Source: Chryseobacterium binzhouense (lineage in GTDB: Bacteria; Bacteroidota; Bacteroidia; Flavobacteriales; Weeksellaceae). From it: DNA of 64,000 nucleotides. The stretch spans positions 1,201,463 through 1,265,462 of the forward strand of contig NZ_VKOG01000001.1 of NCBI RefSeq assembly GCF_007474545.1, written 5' to 3'. This document shows positions 24,895 through 34,518 of this stretch, piece after piece (position 1 is the first letter of the stretch; each line of letters begins with the position of its first letter). The position numbers were made by a program, and so were the translations under genes. A model generated the notes under the pieces. The model worked only from the letters and a program-made list of their open reading frames with translations. It was not told where the DNA came from and ran no database searches.

Positions 24895-25951
24895 CAAAGA
24901 AGAATTGCGGGATAATGCCATTGAATTTTTAAAAAAGCTGATTGAGATTCCGTCATTCAGCAAAGATGAATACAATACGTCAGTGGAAATTGAAAATTTT
25001 TTCAAAAAACATCAGATTCCTACAAAACGTTTTAAAAATAACGTTTGGGCGGTAAATAAAAATTTTGATGTCTTCAAACCGTCAATTTTGCTGAACACGC
25101 ATCACGATACCGTAAAACCCAACAAAGCATATACTTTGGATCCGTTTGTTCCGATCGAAAAAGACGGAAAATTATTCGGACTGGGAAGTAATGATGCGGG
25201 AGCTTCTCTGGTTTCTATGGCGCAGGTTTTTTTACATTTTTATCATCAGGAAAATTTACAATATAACTTAATTATTGCTTTGACGGCAGAGGAGGAGATT
25301 TCAGGTTTTGACGGGATTGAAGCCTTATTTCCCCAATTACCCAATATCGAATTCGCCATTGTAGGGGAACCCACGCAGATGAATCTGGCGATTGCAGAAA
25401 AAGGACTTTTGGTAATTGATGGTGAAATGAAAGGCACTCCTTCTCACGCCGCTCATCCAAACAATGATAATTCTATTGTGAAATGCATGGAAGATTTGCA
25501 GAATATTCTGAATTTCAGATTTCCAAAAGTTTCAGATTATTTGGGTGAGATTAAAGTGACATTGTCAGGAATTCATGCCGGAGTTCAGCATAATGTCGTT
25601 CCGGAATCCTGTACTTTCACTTTGGATGTAAGAGTTACAGACGAATATTCCAATAAAGAGGTATTCGAAATCATCCAGTCGCAGATGAAATCTACTTTAA
25701 CGGCAAGATCTTTCCGATTAAATTCTTCTAAAATTGAAATGGATCATCCTTTTGTAAAAGCAGGTTTGGAAATCGGGAGGACAACGTATGGTTCGCCAAC
25801 CTCATCGGATCAGGCAATCATTCCCTGCACTTCCGTAAAGCTCGGTCCCGGTGATAGTACCCGTTCTCACACCGCTGATGAATACATTTATATAAAGGAA
25901 ATTGAGGAGGGAATTGAGATTTATATTCAGATTTTGGAAAAGATTTTATAG
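24869..25951 (+). CDS. argE: Acetylornithine deacetylase-type M20 peptidase
   Basis: Metal-dependent hydrolase that removes the acyl group at the end of the N-acyl branch. The 360 residues show M20 motifs: LLNTHHDTVKP (metal His and Asp), LGSNDAGASLVSMAQ, LTAEEEISGFDG (catalytic Glu pair) and LGPGDSTRSHTADEYIYIKEIEEG with the late metal His. Because the carbamoyltransferase works on the acylated substrate, this enzyme probably acts on N-acyl-citrulline rather than on N-acyl-ornithine. That is an inference from the route. Overlaps argB by 26 bases. Confidence 0.88.
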   Translation: MQELKSVYSKEELRDNAIEFLKKLIEIPSFSKDEYNTSVEIENFFKKHQIPTKRFKNNVWAVNKNFDVFKPSILLNTHHDTVKPNKAYTLDPFVPIEKDGKLFGLGSNDAGASLVSMAQVFLHFYHQENLQYNLIIALTAEEEISGFDGIEALFPQLPNIEFAIVGEPTQMNLAIAEKGLLVIDGEMKGTPSHAAHPNNDNSIVKCMEDLQNILNFRFPKVSDYLGEIKVTLSGIHAGVQHNVVPESCTFTLDVRVTDEYSNKEVFEIIQSQMKSTLTARSFRLNSSKIEMDHPFVKAGLEIGRTTYGSPTSSDQAIIPCTSVKLGPGDSTRSHTADEYIYIKEIEEGIEIYIQILEKIL

Positions 25952-26005
25952 GCTGGAAGCGGGAAGATTGATGATGGAAGTCTATGAAGCATAAAAATAT
26001 CAACC

Positions 26006-26252
26006 TAGGAAAATGAAGCGTTAAGAAAAATAGTTTTATGAACGTTAAGAAAATCCCACTGTTTGAGTGCGACGGAAATATCGAATCGAAGAACCAATAT
26101 TCAATTCGCACGAGTTTTGGGATTTTTAGAGAATAAAAATATTTTTTAGCGAAAGTTTCCAGTCTTGAAATAACATTCGCCGAATTTATGGAGGCAATTT
26201 TTGTTTCTTTTGTTTGACTACGTCGAATCTTCGATTTCAAGACAAAAGAAAA
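26006..26252 (+). repeat. Interspersed intergenic repeat, long copy
   Basis: Occupies the 325-base gap between argE and argH. It carries the same ordered blocks as 21410-21558 plus three added stretches, each with an inner palindrome, for example GAGTGCGA paired with TTCGCAC. It ends in a TTTCTTTTG to CAAAAGAAA hairpin that is opened by an insert. No gene is seen in the gap. Confidence 0.65.
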
Positions 26253-26276
26253 TTTTAAAATCAAAAAAGAAATTTT

Positions 26277-27581
26277 ATGAAAAAAATATGGCAAAAAGAC
26301 GATAACGCCACTAATATATTAGTCAACACATTCACAGTTGGAAAAGATCTTGATTTTGATGAACGTTTGGCAAAATACGATGTCAAAGGTTCAATGGCGC
26401 ATTGCAAAATGTTGTCGGAAGTCGGGATTATTTCTGTTGAAGAATCAGAGCAAATGTTATTTGTTTTAAAAGAAATTTTAGACGATATCGAAAACGGAAT
26501 CTTTCAAATCGATAAGAATGCAGAAGATATTCATTCTCAGATTGAATCAATTTTAATTGAAAAATTAGGCGATATCGGAAAGAAAATTCACACGGCGCGA
26601 TCTAGAAACGATCAGGTTTTACTGGATATTAAATTGTATTTATTAGATGAAATTCGTGAGATTACATTATTAACAGACGAATTCTTTCAGATATTAATCA
26701 AACTGGCGGAACAGCATAAGAATGTTTTGCTTCCGGGATACACGCATTTACAGATTGCGATGCCTTCTTCATTCGGATTGTGGTTTGGAGCTTATGCAGA
26801 AGCATTTTTAGATGATATAGAAATGTTGTTTTCGGTTAAAAATATCATCAATAAAAATCCTTTGGGCTCTGCGGCAGGTTACGGTTCATCGTTCCCGATT
26901 GACCGTGAAAGCACAACATATAATTTAGGCTTTCAGTCGATGAATTACAATTCGGTTTACGCTCAGATGACGCGTGGAAAGTCTGAGAAAATGCTGTCGA
27001 TGGCAATGGCGACTTTAGCCGGAACATTAGGGAAATTTTCTTACGATGTTTGTCTGTATTTAAGTCAGAACTTTGATTTCATCAGCTTTCCGAAGAAATT
27101 TACCACAGGAAGCAGCATTATGCCTCACAAGAAAAATCCGGATATTTTTGAGTTGGTTCGTGCGCGCTGCAACAGAATACAGTCTTTGCCGAATGAGTTT
27201 ATTTTGCTCACAAATAACCTTCCTTCAGGCTATCACAGAGATATGCAGCTTACAAAAGAAATTCTTTTCCCTGCGATTGATTCTTTAAAAGAATGTCTGG
27301 AGATTTTAAATTATACGTTGCCTAATATTCAGGTGAAAGACGGCATTTTGGAAGATGAAAAGTACAAATATCTTTTCAGCGTAGAGAAAATCAATGAAGA
27401 AGTAAAAAACGGGAGTTCATTCCGTGATGCCTATGTAAAAGTAGGGCAGGAGATTGAAAATAATGCGTTCGATTTTGAAATTGGAAATTTAAATCATACA
27501 CATCAGGGAAGTATCGGAAATCTTTGTTTGGATAAGATTGAATATCAGTTTAATAAATGGAAAAATAAATTGTTGAGTTGA
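26277..27581 (+). CDS. argH: Argininosuccinate lyase
   Basis: Splits argininosuccinate into arginine and fumarate, the last step. The 434 residues contain DIHSQIESILIEKLG, TARSRNDQVLLDIKLYL and the fumarase-superfamily signature GSSIMPHKKNPDIFEL. The start follows an A-rich leader just after the long repeat. The protein is somewhat shorter than the E. coli enzyme, which is usual in this phylum. The gene closes the plus-strand arg cluster. Confidence 0.95.
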   Translation: MKKIWQKDDNATNILVNTFTVGKDLDFDERLAKYDVKGSMAHCKMLSEVGIISVEESEQMLFVLKEILDDIENGIFQIDKNAEDIHSQIESILIEKLGDIGKKIHTARSRNDQVLLDIKLYLLDEIREITLLTDEFFQILIKLAEQHKNVLLPGYTHLQIAMPSSFGLWFGAYAEAFLDDIEMLFSVKNIINKNPLGSAAGYGSSFPIDRESTTYNLGFQSMNYNSVYAQMTRGKSEKMLSMAMATLAGTLGKFSYDVCLYLSQNFDFISFPKKFTTGSSIMPHKKNPDIFELVRARCNRIQSLPNEFILLTNNLPSGYHRDMQLTKEILFPAIDSLKECLEILNYTLPNIQVKDGILEDEKYKYLFSVEKINEEVKNGSSFRDAYVKVGQEIENNAFDFEIGNLNHTHQGSIGNLCLDKIEYQFNKWKNKLLS

Positions 27582-27696
27582 TTTATTTTAAACCATTAAG
27601 ATTCATTTAAGGAGTTAAAAAAATTAAGAGATATAGGATTTTTGATATAATTCGCTTAAAAATTTAATTTCTTAATTAAAATCTTAATGGTTCAAT

Positions 27697-28158
27697 TTAA
27701 CCCAAATCAATCTTAAACTTAGTAGACTTCTTCACCTCATGAAGCACAATAGAACTGTGATATTGCCCAATACTCGGAATATTAGAAATGACATTTACGG
27801 TAAACTCGTTATAAGAGTTGATGTCTTTGGCAATAATTTTTAGCATATAATCGTATTCGCCGGAAAGACTAATGATTTCCTGAACTTCATCATGCTGCAT
27901 AATGTTTTTCTCAAAAGTCTCTAAAACTTTTTTAGACTGTTCTTTAAGACGGACATTACAGTAAACGACAATATTTAAGCCCAGTTTTTCACGGTTGAGA
28001 AGACCCACATATTTTTCGATGATTCCCTGTTTCTCCAGCTGTTTAATGCGTTCGTAAGTCGGCGTAAAGGTGAGACCGATTTTTTCTGAAATTTCCTTAA
28101 CAGAATGCGTAGAGTCTTCCTGAATGATGCTGAGAATCATTTTGTCTTTTAAATCCAT
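27697..28158 (-). CDS. Lrp/AsnC family transcriptional regulator
   Basis: A 153-residue feast/famine regulator. An N-terminal helix-turn-helix (DKMILSIIQEDSTHSVKEISEKIGLTFTPTYERIKQLEKQGIIEKYVG) leads to a ligand-binding RAM domain (residues about 65-150) with EVQEIISLSGEYDYMLKI, the typical effector site. It is convergent with argH and divergent from pyrB, so it is well placed to act on arginine or pyrimidine genes, though nothing in the sequence proves the target. A possible minus-strand -7 box, TATTTTTG, lies at 28182-28189. Confidence 0.92.
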   Translation of the reverse strand: MDLKDKMILSIIQEDSTHSVKEISEKIGLTFTPTYERIKQLEKQGIIEKYVGLLNREKLGLNIVVYCNVRLKEQSKKVLETFEKNIMQHDEVQEIISLSGEYDYMLKIIAKDINSYNEFTVNVISNIPSIGQYHSSIVLHEVKKSTKFKIDLG

Positions 28159-28243
28159 ATATAATGAAGGTTGAATGGTAACAAAAATAATATATAAAAA
28201 TGAAATAGGAAAAAGAATATTCTAATTAAATCCACTTTAGAGT

Positions 28244-28274
28244 TTTGTCATTTTACAGAATTGTTATATCTTTG
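28244..28274 (+). promoter_or_regulatory. pyrB promoter
   Basis: TTTG at 28244-28247, a 19-base spacer, then TATCTTTG at 28267-28274. This is an exact match to the Bacteroidota vegetative promoter (TTTG, 19-21 bases, TAnnTTTG). Transcription should start near 28279-28282, at or just before the ATG of the leader peptide. Confidence 0.85.
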
Positions 28275-28280
28275 CACCTA

Positions 28281-28352
28281 ATGAATAACACAGTATTTAT
28301 ATCATTAGAATTACCGGGCGTAGACGCCCTTTACGATATTTATTTATTTTAA
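28281..28352 (+). CDS. Putative pyrB leader peptide (23 residues)
   Basis: ATG at 28281 opens a 23-codon frame, reading [19 protein letters not shown] then IYLF, that stops one base before the terminator stem. Its last codons (CTT TAC GAT ATT TAT TTA TTT) form the U-rich stretch expected in a UTP-sensing leader, as in the enterobacterial pyrBI leader peptide. The ATG lies at the predicted transcript start, so translation would be leaderless, the main doubt about it. The gap 28159-28401 otherwise holds only the promoter and attenuator. Confidence 0.5.
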   Translation: MNNTVFISLELPGVDALYDIYLF

Positions 28353-28381
28353 GCGAAGATATTTTCTTCGCTTTTTTTTTT
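28316..28381 (+). promoter_or_regulatory. pyrB transcription attenuator
   Basis: Three parts in series. GGGCG-TAGA-CGCCC (28316-28329) is a pause-type hairpin. A U-rich stretch follows (28330-28350). Then comes a Rho-independent terminator with stem GCGAAGA/TCTTCGC (28353-28359 and 28365-28371), extendable by two A-T pairs, and a run of 10 T. The terminator lies upstream of pyrB, so it can only act as an attenuator. The order matches the known pyrBI model, in which low UTP slows polymerase and a close ribosome prevents the terminator. Confidence 0.75.
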
Positions 28382-28401
28382 GTAAAAAATTTAAAGACAA
28401 T

Positions 28402-29292
28402 ATGTTTACGATTACAGAACTAAGCAACGAGAGAATCAACAGTATAGTAACAGAAGCTTTGGCTTTTGCGAACGGAAAAACTGCCAAAATTGATGGAGAA
28501 GTTTTCTGTTCCAATCTTTTCTTCGAAGACAGTACCAGAACGAAAACAAGTTTTGATATTGCCGAAAGAAAATTAGGATTGCAGGTCGTTCCTTTTGATG
28601 CATCAAACAGTTCTGTGAATAAAGGGGAAAGTCTTTATGATACAGTAAGAACAATTGAAAGTCTTGGAGTAAATCTGGTGGTGATCAGAGATAAAAAAGA
28701 CCGATATTTTGATGAATTAAATGATATTAAAATTCCCATAATCAACGGGGGAGACGGAACGGGAAATCACCCTTCACAATGTATGTTGGATTTGATGACG
28801 ATTTATCAGGAATTCGGAAAATTCGAAGGGTTGAAAATAGGAATTGTCGGAGACGTTAAACACAGCAGAGTTGCCAATTCCAATGCCGAAGCTTTAAGAA
28901 GACTGGGCGCAAAAGTTTACTTTTCAGGACCTGAACAATGGTTTGATGAAGGTGCTTTAATCAACGGAACCTACTTATCTGTTGATGAAATGATAAAAGA
29001 TGTTGATGTGTTGATGCTATTGAGAATTCAGCATGAAAGACACGATGCAAAAATGAGTTTTTCTGCTTCGGAATATCACAGAAAATATGGTTTAACAAAA
29101 GAAAGAGAAAGAGCCATGAAAAAAGAAGCTATTATTATGCATCCTGCACCGATTAACAGAGGAGTTGAAATTGATGATGATTTAGTAGAATGTGAACGTT
29201 CAAGAGTTTTCAAGCAAATGCAGAACGGTGTTTTCGCAAGAATGGCAATTTTAAAAGAAGCTTTGGAAAAAGAAGGCTATACTTTTAAATAA
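28402..29292 (+). CDS. pyrB: Aspartate carbamoyltransferase catalytic chain
   Basis: First committed step of pyrimidine synthesis, joining carbamoyl phosphate and aspartate. The 296 residues contain [20 protein letters not shown] (carbamoyl-phosphate loop), [36 protein letters not shown] and [13 protein letters not shown]. No pyrI regulatory chain is adjacent, so control is more likely by the upstream attenuator than by a regulatory subunit. It precedes carA by about 190 bases. Confidence 0.95.
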   Translation: MFTITELSNERINSIVTEALAFANGKTAKIDGEVFCSNLFFEDSTRTKTSFDIAERKLGLQVVPFDASNSSVNKGESLYDTVRTIESLGVNLVVIRDKKDRYFDELNDIKIPIINGGDGTGNHPSQCMLDLMTIYQEFGKFEGLKIGIVGDVKHSRVANSNAEALRRLGAKVYFSGPEQWFDEGALINGTYLSVDEMIKDVDVLMLLRIQHERHDAKMSFSASEYHRKYGLTKERERAMKKEAIIMHPAPINRGVEIDDDLVECERSRVFKQMQNGVFARMAILKEALEKEGYTFK

Positions 29293-29479
29293 ACGAGATT
29301 CACGATACGAGTTTCAAGTGTAAATAAAACCGACCACAAATTCCCATCCAAAGGAGGGGGGCGGAAATTCAGAATGAATTTTTGACGGGGTAGCTTAAAA
29401 GTAAAATAGAAAGAAATAAAAATAACAGAATGATGAAGTCTAACTTCTAATTTCTAAAATCTAATATCTAATTTAAAAA
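29293..29479. other. pyrB-carA intergenic region with repeat fragments
   Basis: No gene. It contains a G-rich block (CCATCCAAAGGAGGGGGGCG, about 29346-29365) with GAAATTCAGAATGAATTTTT after it, a mosaic I recognise as common between flavobacterial genes. Just before carA is a TCTAA-rich stretch (about 29437-29475) that recurs around the four-helix-bundle gene at 30596. Confidence 0.4.
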
Positions 29480-30553
29480 ATGAAGAAAAAGTTAATACTG
29501 GAGTCCGGTGAAGTGTTTCATGGAGAAGGTTTCGGAGCAGACTTGGAAACTGCAGGAGAAGTAGTTTTCAATACCGGAATGACAGGGTATCAGGAACTGA
29601 TCTCAGATCCGTCTTATTGTGGTCAGATTGTTTGTATGACTTACCCGCTGATTGGAAACTATGGGATTAATAGAGATGATTACGAGAGTATTGAGCCGGC
29701 TATTAAAGGTCTTATCGTAAAAGAACTTTGTGATCTGCCATCTAATTTCCGTACTCAGATTACTTTAGATGAATTATTTAAAAAGAAAAACCTTTCAGGA
29801 ATTTCAGGAATTGATACAAGAAGACTGACAAGAATTCTTCGTAATTCCGGAGTGGTGAAAGGAAAAATTGTAAATGCTGATGCCGCCGCAAATACTGTTG
29901 TAGCAGAATTAAAAGGAACAACGTTCCCAACTAATCAGGTGGAACAGGTTTCAACAAAAACATCTTATGCAAATCCGGGAAGAGGTTTAAAAGTTGTTTT
30001 AGTGGATTTTGGATCAAAATTGGGGATTATCAGAGAATTATCTCAAAGAAACTGTGATATTACAGTGGTTTCTCATGATACAACGGCGGAAGAAATTCTA
30101 TTGATGCATCCAGACGGAATCATGCTTTCAAACGGTCCCGGAGATCCTGAAGATAACCAACCTGCTTTAGAAATGATTCGAGGTTTATTAGGGAAAGTTC
30201 CAATTTTCGGAATCTGTTTAGGGCATCAATTGATCGGTTTGGCTTGTGGAGCGAAAACTTTTAAGTTGAAATTCGGACATAGAGGTGGAAATCACCCGGT
30301 TTTAGATTTAGTAAAAAACAAAGTAGCAATTACTTCTCAGAATCACGGTTATGCCGTTGATCAGGAAAGTTTGAAAGATACAGAATTAATCGAAACGCAT
30401 ATCGCACTGAACGACAGAACAAACGAAGGTCTGAAACACAAAATTCACCCGTGCTTCTCAGTTCAGTATCACCCTGAAGCAAGTCCGGGTCCTGAAGATG
30501 CGAATTATTTGTTTGATGATTTCATTACTTTGATGGAAGATTTTAAAAAATAA
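29480..30553 (+). CDS. carA: Carbamoyl-phosphate synthase small chain
   Basis: Glutaminase subunit that feeds ammonia to CarB; the product serves both pyrB and the arginine carbamoyltransferase in this window. The N-terminal domain begins LILESGEVFHGEGFGAD. The class I amidotransferase domain holds Cys246 in FGICLGHQLIGLACGA and the His/Glu of the triad in SVQYHPEASPGPED near the C-terminus. At 357 residues it is of normal length. The start is preceded by an A-rich leader. Confidence 0.95.
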   Translation: MKKKLILESGEVFHGEGFGADLETAGEVVFNTGMTGYQELISDPSYCGQIVCMTYPLIGNYGINRDDYESIEPAIKGLIVKELCDLPSNFRTQITLDELFKKKNLSGISGIDTRRLTRILRNSGVVKGKIVNADAAANTVVAELKGTTFPTNQVEQVSTKTSYANPGRGLKVVLVDFGSKLGIIRELSQRNCDITVVSHDTTAEEILLMHPDGIMLSNGPGDPEDNQPALEMIRGLLGKVPIFGICLGHQLIGLACGAKTFKLKFGHRGGNHPVLDLVKNKVAITSQNHGYAVDQESLKDTELIETHIALNDRTNEGLKHKIHPCFSVQYHPEASPGPEDANYLFDDFITLMEDFKK

Positions 30554-30595
30554 TTTAGATTTCAGACATTAGACATCAGATAACAGACTTTTTAT

Positions 30596-30949
30596 ATGCA
30601 TAATTTTGAGAGATTAATTTTTTGGCAGAAATCAATAGAACTTGCAAAAGAGGTCTATATTATTTGTGCTGATTTACCAAGAGATGAAAAATTTGGTTTG
30701 ATTTCTCAGATTAAAAGATCAGTTGTTTCTATTCCGTCAAATATTGCGGAAGGAGCAGGAAGAAACAATGATAGAGAATTTTACCATTTCCTTGGAATTG
30801 CAAATGCTTCCTCTTTTGAATTGCAGACACAATTAATATTAACAAGAGAATTGGGTTTACTTAATGCAGAAAAAGTCAACAGTTTAATATCAGATCTGAA
30901 TGAAATTCAACGAATGATTTATACATTTAAATCTAATCTTAAAAAGTAA
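30596..30949 (+). CDS. Four-helix-bundle protein (S23 / rRNA intervening-sequence family)
   Basis: A 117-residue helical protein with the family pattern FERLIFWQKSIELAKEVY, LISQIKRSVVSIPSNIAEGAGR and FYHFLGIANASSFELQTQL. These proteins are scattered in Bacteroidota genomes and in rRNA intervening sequences; their function is unknown. It lies between carA and carB, 42 bases after one and 59 before the other. TCTGA/TCTAA-rich stretches on both sides (about 30556-30590 and 30962-30998) suggest it arrived as a small cassette. Confidence 0.8.
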   Translation: MHNFERLIFWQKSIELAKEVYIICADLPRDEKFGLISQIKRSVVSIPSNIAEGAGRNNDREFYHFLGIANASSFELQTQLILTRELGLLNAEKVNSLISDLNEIQRMIYTFKSNLKK

Positions 30950-31008
30950 ACACAATATTGGAAGTCTAAAATCTGAAATCTGACTTCTAATATCTAAAAA
31001 CAAAAAAA

Positions 31009-34000
31009 ATGGCAAAACGTAACGACATAAAAACAATTTTAGTAATCGGTTCAGGACCCATCATCATTGGTCAGGCGGCGGAATTTGATTACGCAGGAAC
31101 GCAAGCTTGTCTGTCTTTGAGAGAAGAAGGCTACAAGGTAATTTTGATCAATTCAAACCCTGCAACGATTATGACAGATGTCGAAATCGCGGATAAAGTA
31201 TATATTGAGCCGATTTCATTTCAGTTTGTAAGTCACATCATCAGAAAAGAACGTCCCGATGCACTTTTACCAACGCTTGGCGGACAAACCGGTCTGAATA
31301 TGGCGGTAGAACTGGAAAAATCAGGGATTCTTGAAGAATGTAAAGTTGAGGTTTTGGGAACAAAACTTTCAGCCATCAACAGAGCGGAAGACAGAGATTT
31401 GTTCCGTGAATTGATGAGAGAACTCAATGAACCGGTTCCGGAATCTGATATTGTAAACACAGTAGAAGGAGCATTAAGATTTGCTGAAGAAATTGGTTAT
31501 CCTGTAATTGTTCGTCCTGCCTTCACGATGGGTGGAACAGGTGGAGGAATTGCTGCCAACGAAACAGAATTAAAAGAAATTGCCGAATTAGGATTGAAGC
31601 ATAGTCCTGTTACCCAATGTTTAATTGAAAGATCAATCGCGGGTTTCAAAGAAATAGAATATGAAGTAATGCGTGATGCAAATGACAATGCGATTGTAGT
31701 TTGTAACATGGAAAATATAGATCCTGTAGGAGTTCACACAGGAGATTCAATTGTTGTTGCACCATCTCAAACGCTTTCAGACAGAGAATATCAATTGTTG
31801 AGAAACGCTTCTTTGAAGATCATCAGAGCTTTAGGAATCGAAGGTGGATGCAACGTACAGCTGGCTTTAGACCCGCATTCATTCGATTATTATATCATTG
31901 AGGTGAATCCGAGAGTTTCCCGTTCATCAGCTTTAGCATCAAAAGCAACAGGGTATCCGATTGCTAAAATTGCGGCTAAAATTGCAGTAGGATTGACTTT
32001 AGATGAAATCATGAACCCAGTTACGGGGAAAACATATGCTTGTTTTGAGCCTGCTTTGGATTATGTAGTCACTAAATTCCCAAGATTCCCTTTCGATAAA
32101 TTTGAAACAGCGGACAGAAGATTGTCAACACAAATGAAAGCAACAGGTGAAGTGATGGCAATCGGAAGAAATTTCGAGGAATCTTTACAGAAAGCAATTC
32201 GCTCATTAGAAACAGGAATCAGACATTTAGGTTTAAAGAAAAAACAGGCAGAAGCTTTAACAGACGAAGAAATCGAAAGAAGAATCAGAGTTTGTGATGA
32301 CGAAAGATTATTCATCATCGGTGATGCTTTAAGAAAAGGGTACGATTGGGAACAGATCGTAGAATGGAGCAAAATAGATAAGTTTTTCATCTGGAAAATC
32401 AAAAAATTAATTGATTTTGAAAAAACAATTGCTGATAATAAATTTGATGTTAAAACTTTAATTGAAGCTAAAAAATTAGGTTTTGCAGACTTAAATATTG
32501 CTCATCTTTGGGAAGTTTCTCAGAGAGAAGTATTCAACTTCAGAAAAGAAAACGGAATTATGCCGGTGTACAAAATGGTAGATACCTGCGCCGCAGAATT
32601 CGAGTCTGAAACTCCTTATTTTTATGGAACTTACGAAGAAGAAAACGAATCTGTAGTTTCAAATAAAGACAAAATTATCGTTCTGGGTTCTGGTCCGATC
32701 AGAATCGGGCAGGGTGTTGAGTTTGATTACGCAACGGTTCATTCAGTTTGGGCAATCAAAGAAATGGGTTATGAGGCAATTATCATCAACAATAACCCCG
32801 AAACAGTTTCAACTGACTTCTCGATTTCAGATAAATTATACTTCGAACCTTTAACGGAAGAAGACGTAATGAACATCATTGAGTTGGAAAAACCAAAAGG
32901 TGTTGTGGTACAATTCGGAGGACAGACAGCGATCAATTTAGCAGATAAATTAGCCGCTCACGGAGTACAGATTTTAGGAACTTCTCTGGAGGATCTAGAC
33001 AGAGCGGAAAACAGAGATAAGTTTGAAAAAGCACTTCAGGAAATGCAGATTCCGCAGCCGTTAGGAAAAACGTCCACTTCAAAAGAAGAAGCGATAAAAA
33101 TTGCCAACGAGATCGGTTATCCGGTATTAGTTCGTCCGAGCTATGTTTTAGGAGGAAGAGCAATGGAAATTGTGTACACGGAAACAGAACTGGCGCACTA
33201 CATGGAAAATGCAGTTGAAGCAAGTCCTGAACATCCTGTCTTGGTCGACAAATATATGGTTGGAAAAGAAGTAGAAATTGATGCGATCTGCGACGGTGAA
33301 ACGGTAATCATTCCGGGAATTATGGAACATATCGAAAGAGCGGGCGTTCACTCCGGAGACTCAATTGCAGTATATCCTCCACAGAATATTTCACAAAGCG
33401 AGATCGAAACTTTGGTTGACTATACAAAGAGATTGGCAAAAGGATTAAACGTGATCGGATTGATGAACATACAATACGTTCTTTTCGAAGGAAACGTTTA
33501 TGTGATCGAGGTAAACCCAAGATCATCGAGAACCGTTCCTTTCTTATCTAAAATAACGGAAGTTCCGATGGCAAATTTAGCTACCAAAGCGATCTTAGGT
33601 CAGAAACTGAAAGATTTAGGCTACGAAAGCGGACTGGTTCCAAATAAAGAAGGTGTTTTTGTGAAAGTTCCGGTATTCTCTTTCTCAAAATTAACAAAAG
33701 TAGATATCTCTTTAGGACCTGAAATGAAGTCTACAGGAGAAGTTATGGGGAAAGACACGACTCTGGAAAAAGCTTTATACAAAGGATTGGTTGCAGCAGG
33801 AAGAAAAGTTCCGATGCACGGTTCAATCTTGTTCACAGTTGCAGATAAACATAAGCAGGAAGCAGCGGATCTGGCAGCAAGATTCCACGAAGTTGGTTTC
33901 AGAATCTGGGCAACGGAAGGAACGGCAAAATTCTTTGAAGAAAAAGGAATTCCTTGCAAAATAGGATACAAAATCGGGGAGGAGAGTGTCAACCTGATCG

Positions 34001-34191
34001 ACCTGATCCAAAAAGGAAAAGTACAATATGTTGTCAATACCATGACGAAAGGAAAACAGTCGGAAAGAGACGGTTTCCAGATCAGAAGAATGAGTGTGGA
34101 AAACGGTGTTCCTTGTTTAACGTCTATGGACACGGTTGAAGCCATCTTAAAAGTAATCGAAAGCATGAGTTTTAAAATGGAGACGATGTAA
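31009..34191 (+). CDS. carB: Carbamoyl-phosphate synthase large chain
   Basis: Makes carbamoyl phosphate from bicarbonate, ammonia and two ATP. The 1060 residues show two ATP-grasp halves. The first begins [24 protein letters not shown], with [16 protein letters not shown]. The second begins [23 protein letters not shown], with [16 protein letters not shown]. An MGS-like allosteric domain is at the end (about 930-1060). The duplicated layout and length are normal. It ends the pyrimidine transcript before a strong terminator. Confidence 0.96.
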   Translation: MAKRNDIKTILVIGSGPIIIGQAAEFDYAGTQACLSLREEGYKVILINSNPATIMTDVEIADKVYIEPISFQFVSHIIRKERPDALLPTLGGQTGLNMAVELEKSGILEECKVEVLGTKLSAINRAEDRDLFRELMRELNEPVPESDIVNTVEGALRFAEEIGYPVIVRPAFTMGGTGGGIAANETELKEIAELGLKHSPVTQCLIERSIAGFKEIEYEVMRDANDNAIVVCNMENIDPVGVHTGDSIVVAPSQTLSDREYQLLRNASLKIIRALGIEGGCNVQLALDPHSFDYYIIEVNPRVSRSSALASKATGYPIAKIAAKIAVGLTLDEIMNPVTGKTYACFEPALDYVVTKFPRFPFDKFETADRRLSTQMKATGEVMAIGRNFEESLQKAIRSLETGIRHLGLKKKQAEALTDEEIERRIRVCDDERLFIIGDALRKGYDWEQIVEWSKIDKFFIWKIKKLIDFEKTIADNKFDVKTLIEAKKLGFADLNIAHLWEVSQREVFNFRKENGIMPVYKMVDTCAAEFESETPYFYGTYEEENESVVSNKDKIIVLGSGPIRIGQGVEFDYATVHSVWAIKEMGYEAIIINNNPETVSTDFSISDKLYFEPLTEEDVMNIIELEKPKGVVVQFGGQTAINLADKLAAHGVQILGTSLEDLDRAENRDKFEKALQEMQIPQPLGKTSTSKEEAIKIANEIGYPVLVRPSYVLGGRAMEIVYTETELAHYMENAVEASPEHPVLVDKYMVGKEVEIDAICDGETVIIPGIMEHIERAGVHSGDSIAVYPPQNISQSEIETLVDYTKRLAKGLNVIGLMNIQYVLFEGNVYVIEVNPRSSRTVPFLSKITEVPMANLATKAILGQKLKDLGYESGLVPNKEGVFVKVPVFSFSKLTKVDISLGPEMKSTGEVMGKDTTLEKALYKGLVAAGRKVPMHGSILFTVADKHKQEAADLAARFHEVGFRIWATEGTAKFFEEKGIPCKIGYKIGEESVNLIDLIQKGKVQYVVNTMTKGKQSERDGFQIRRMSVENGVPCLTSMDTVEAILKVIESMSFKMETM

Positions 34192-34223
34192 TTGTCGGAA
34201 ATTTTAATGATTTACCATAAATC

Positions 34224-34259
34224 AACCTTACAGATTTTTAAAGTCTGTGAGGTTTTTTT
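34224..34259 (+). terminator. Terminator after carB
   Basis: AACCTTACAGA (34224-34234) pairs with TCTGTGAGGTT (34244-34254) with one G-T pair, followed by seven T. The 327-base gap up to the protease gene otherwise shows no convincing gene; a 74-codon frame at 34192 starts with TTG, runs through this hairpin and was rejected. Confidence 0.8.
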
Positions 34260-34518
34260 ATTTGAATTACCGAAAATTCTGAAAAAGGAATACAAATTAT
34301 TTTTGATTCTGAAAAAGGAATTCATTGATGTCTCGGAAGAAGATAATCAACAAGCATCAAAATATCACACAAAAGTGCTATTTTTTACAAAGTTGATATT
34401 GAATAACTTCGGATAAATATTTCAGGAAAATGTTGTGAATTATTTTAAATTACAGTAACTTTTTTTCTGTAATTTATAAGTGACTTTTTATTGACTAATA
34501 ACCTTTAAAACTTATATT

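Noticed and set aside
25818-26294. 158-codon minus-strand frame between argE and argH
   Set aside because: It is formed by the long intergenic repeat and the argE end; composition is low-complexity Phe/Ser/Lys and no family is seen.
33621-34166. 181-codon frame opposite the end of carB
   Set aside because: Antisense shadow of conserved carB sequence; no start signal and no recognisable motif.
34192-34416. 74-codon frame directly after carB
   Set aside because: It starts with TTG at the carB stop, crosses the carB terminator hairpin and has no recognisable protein character.
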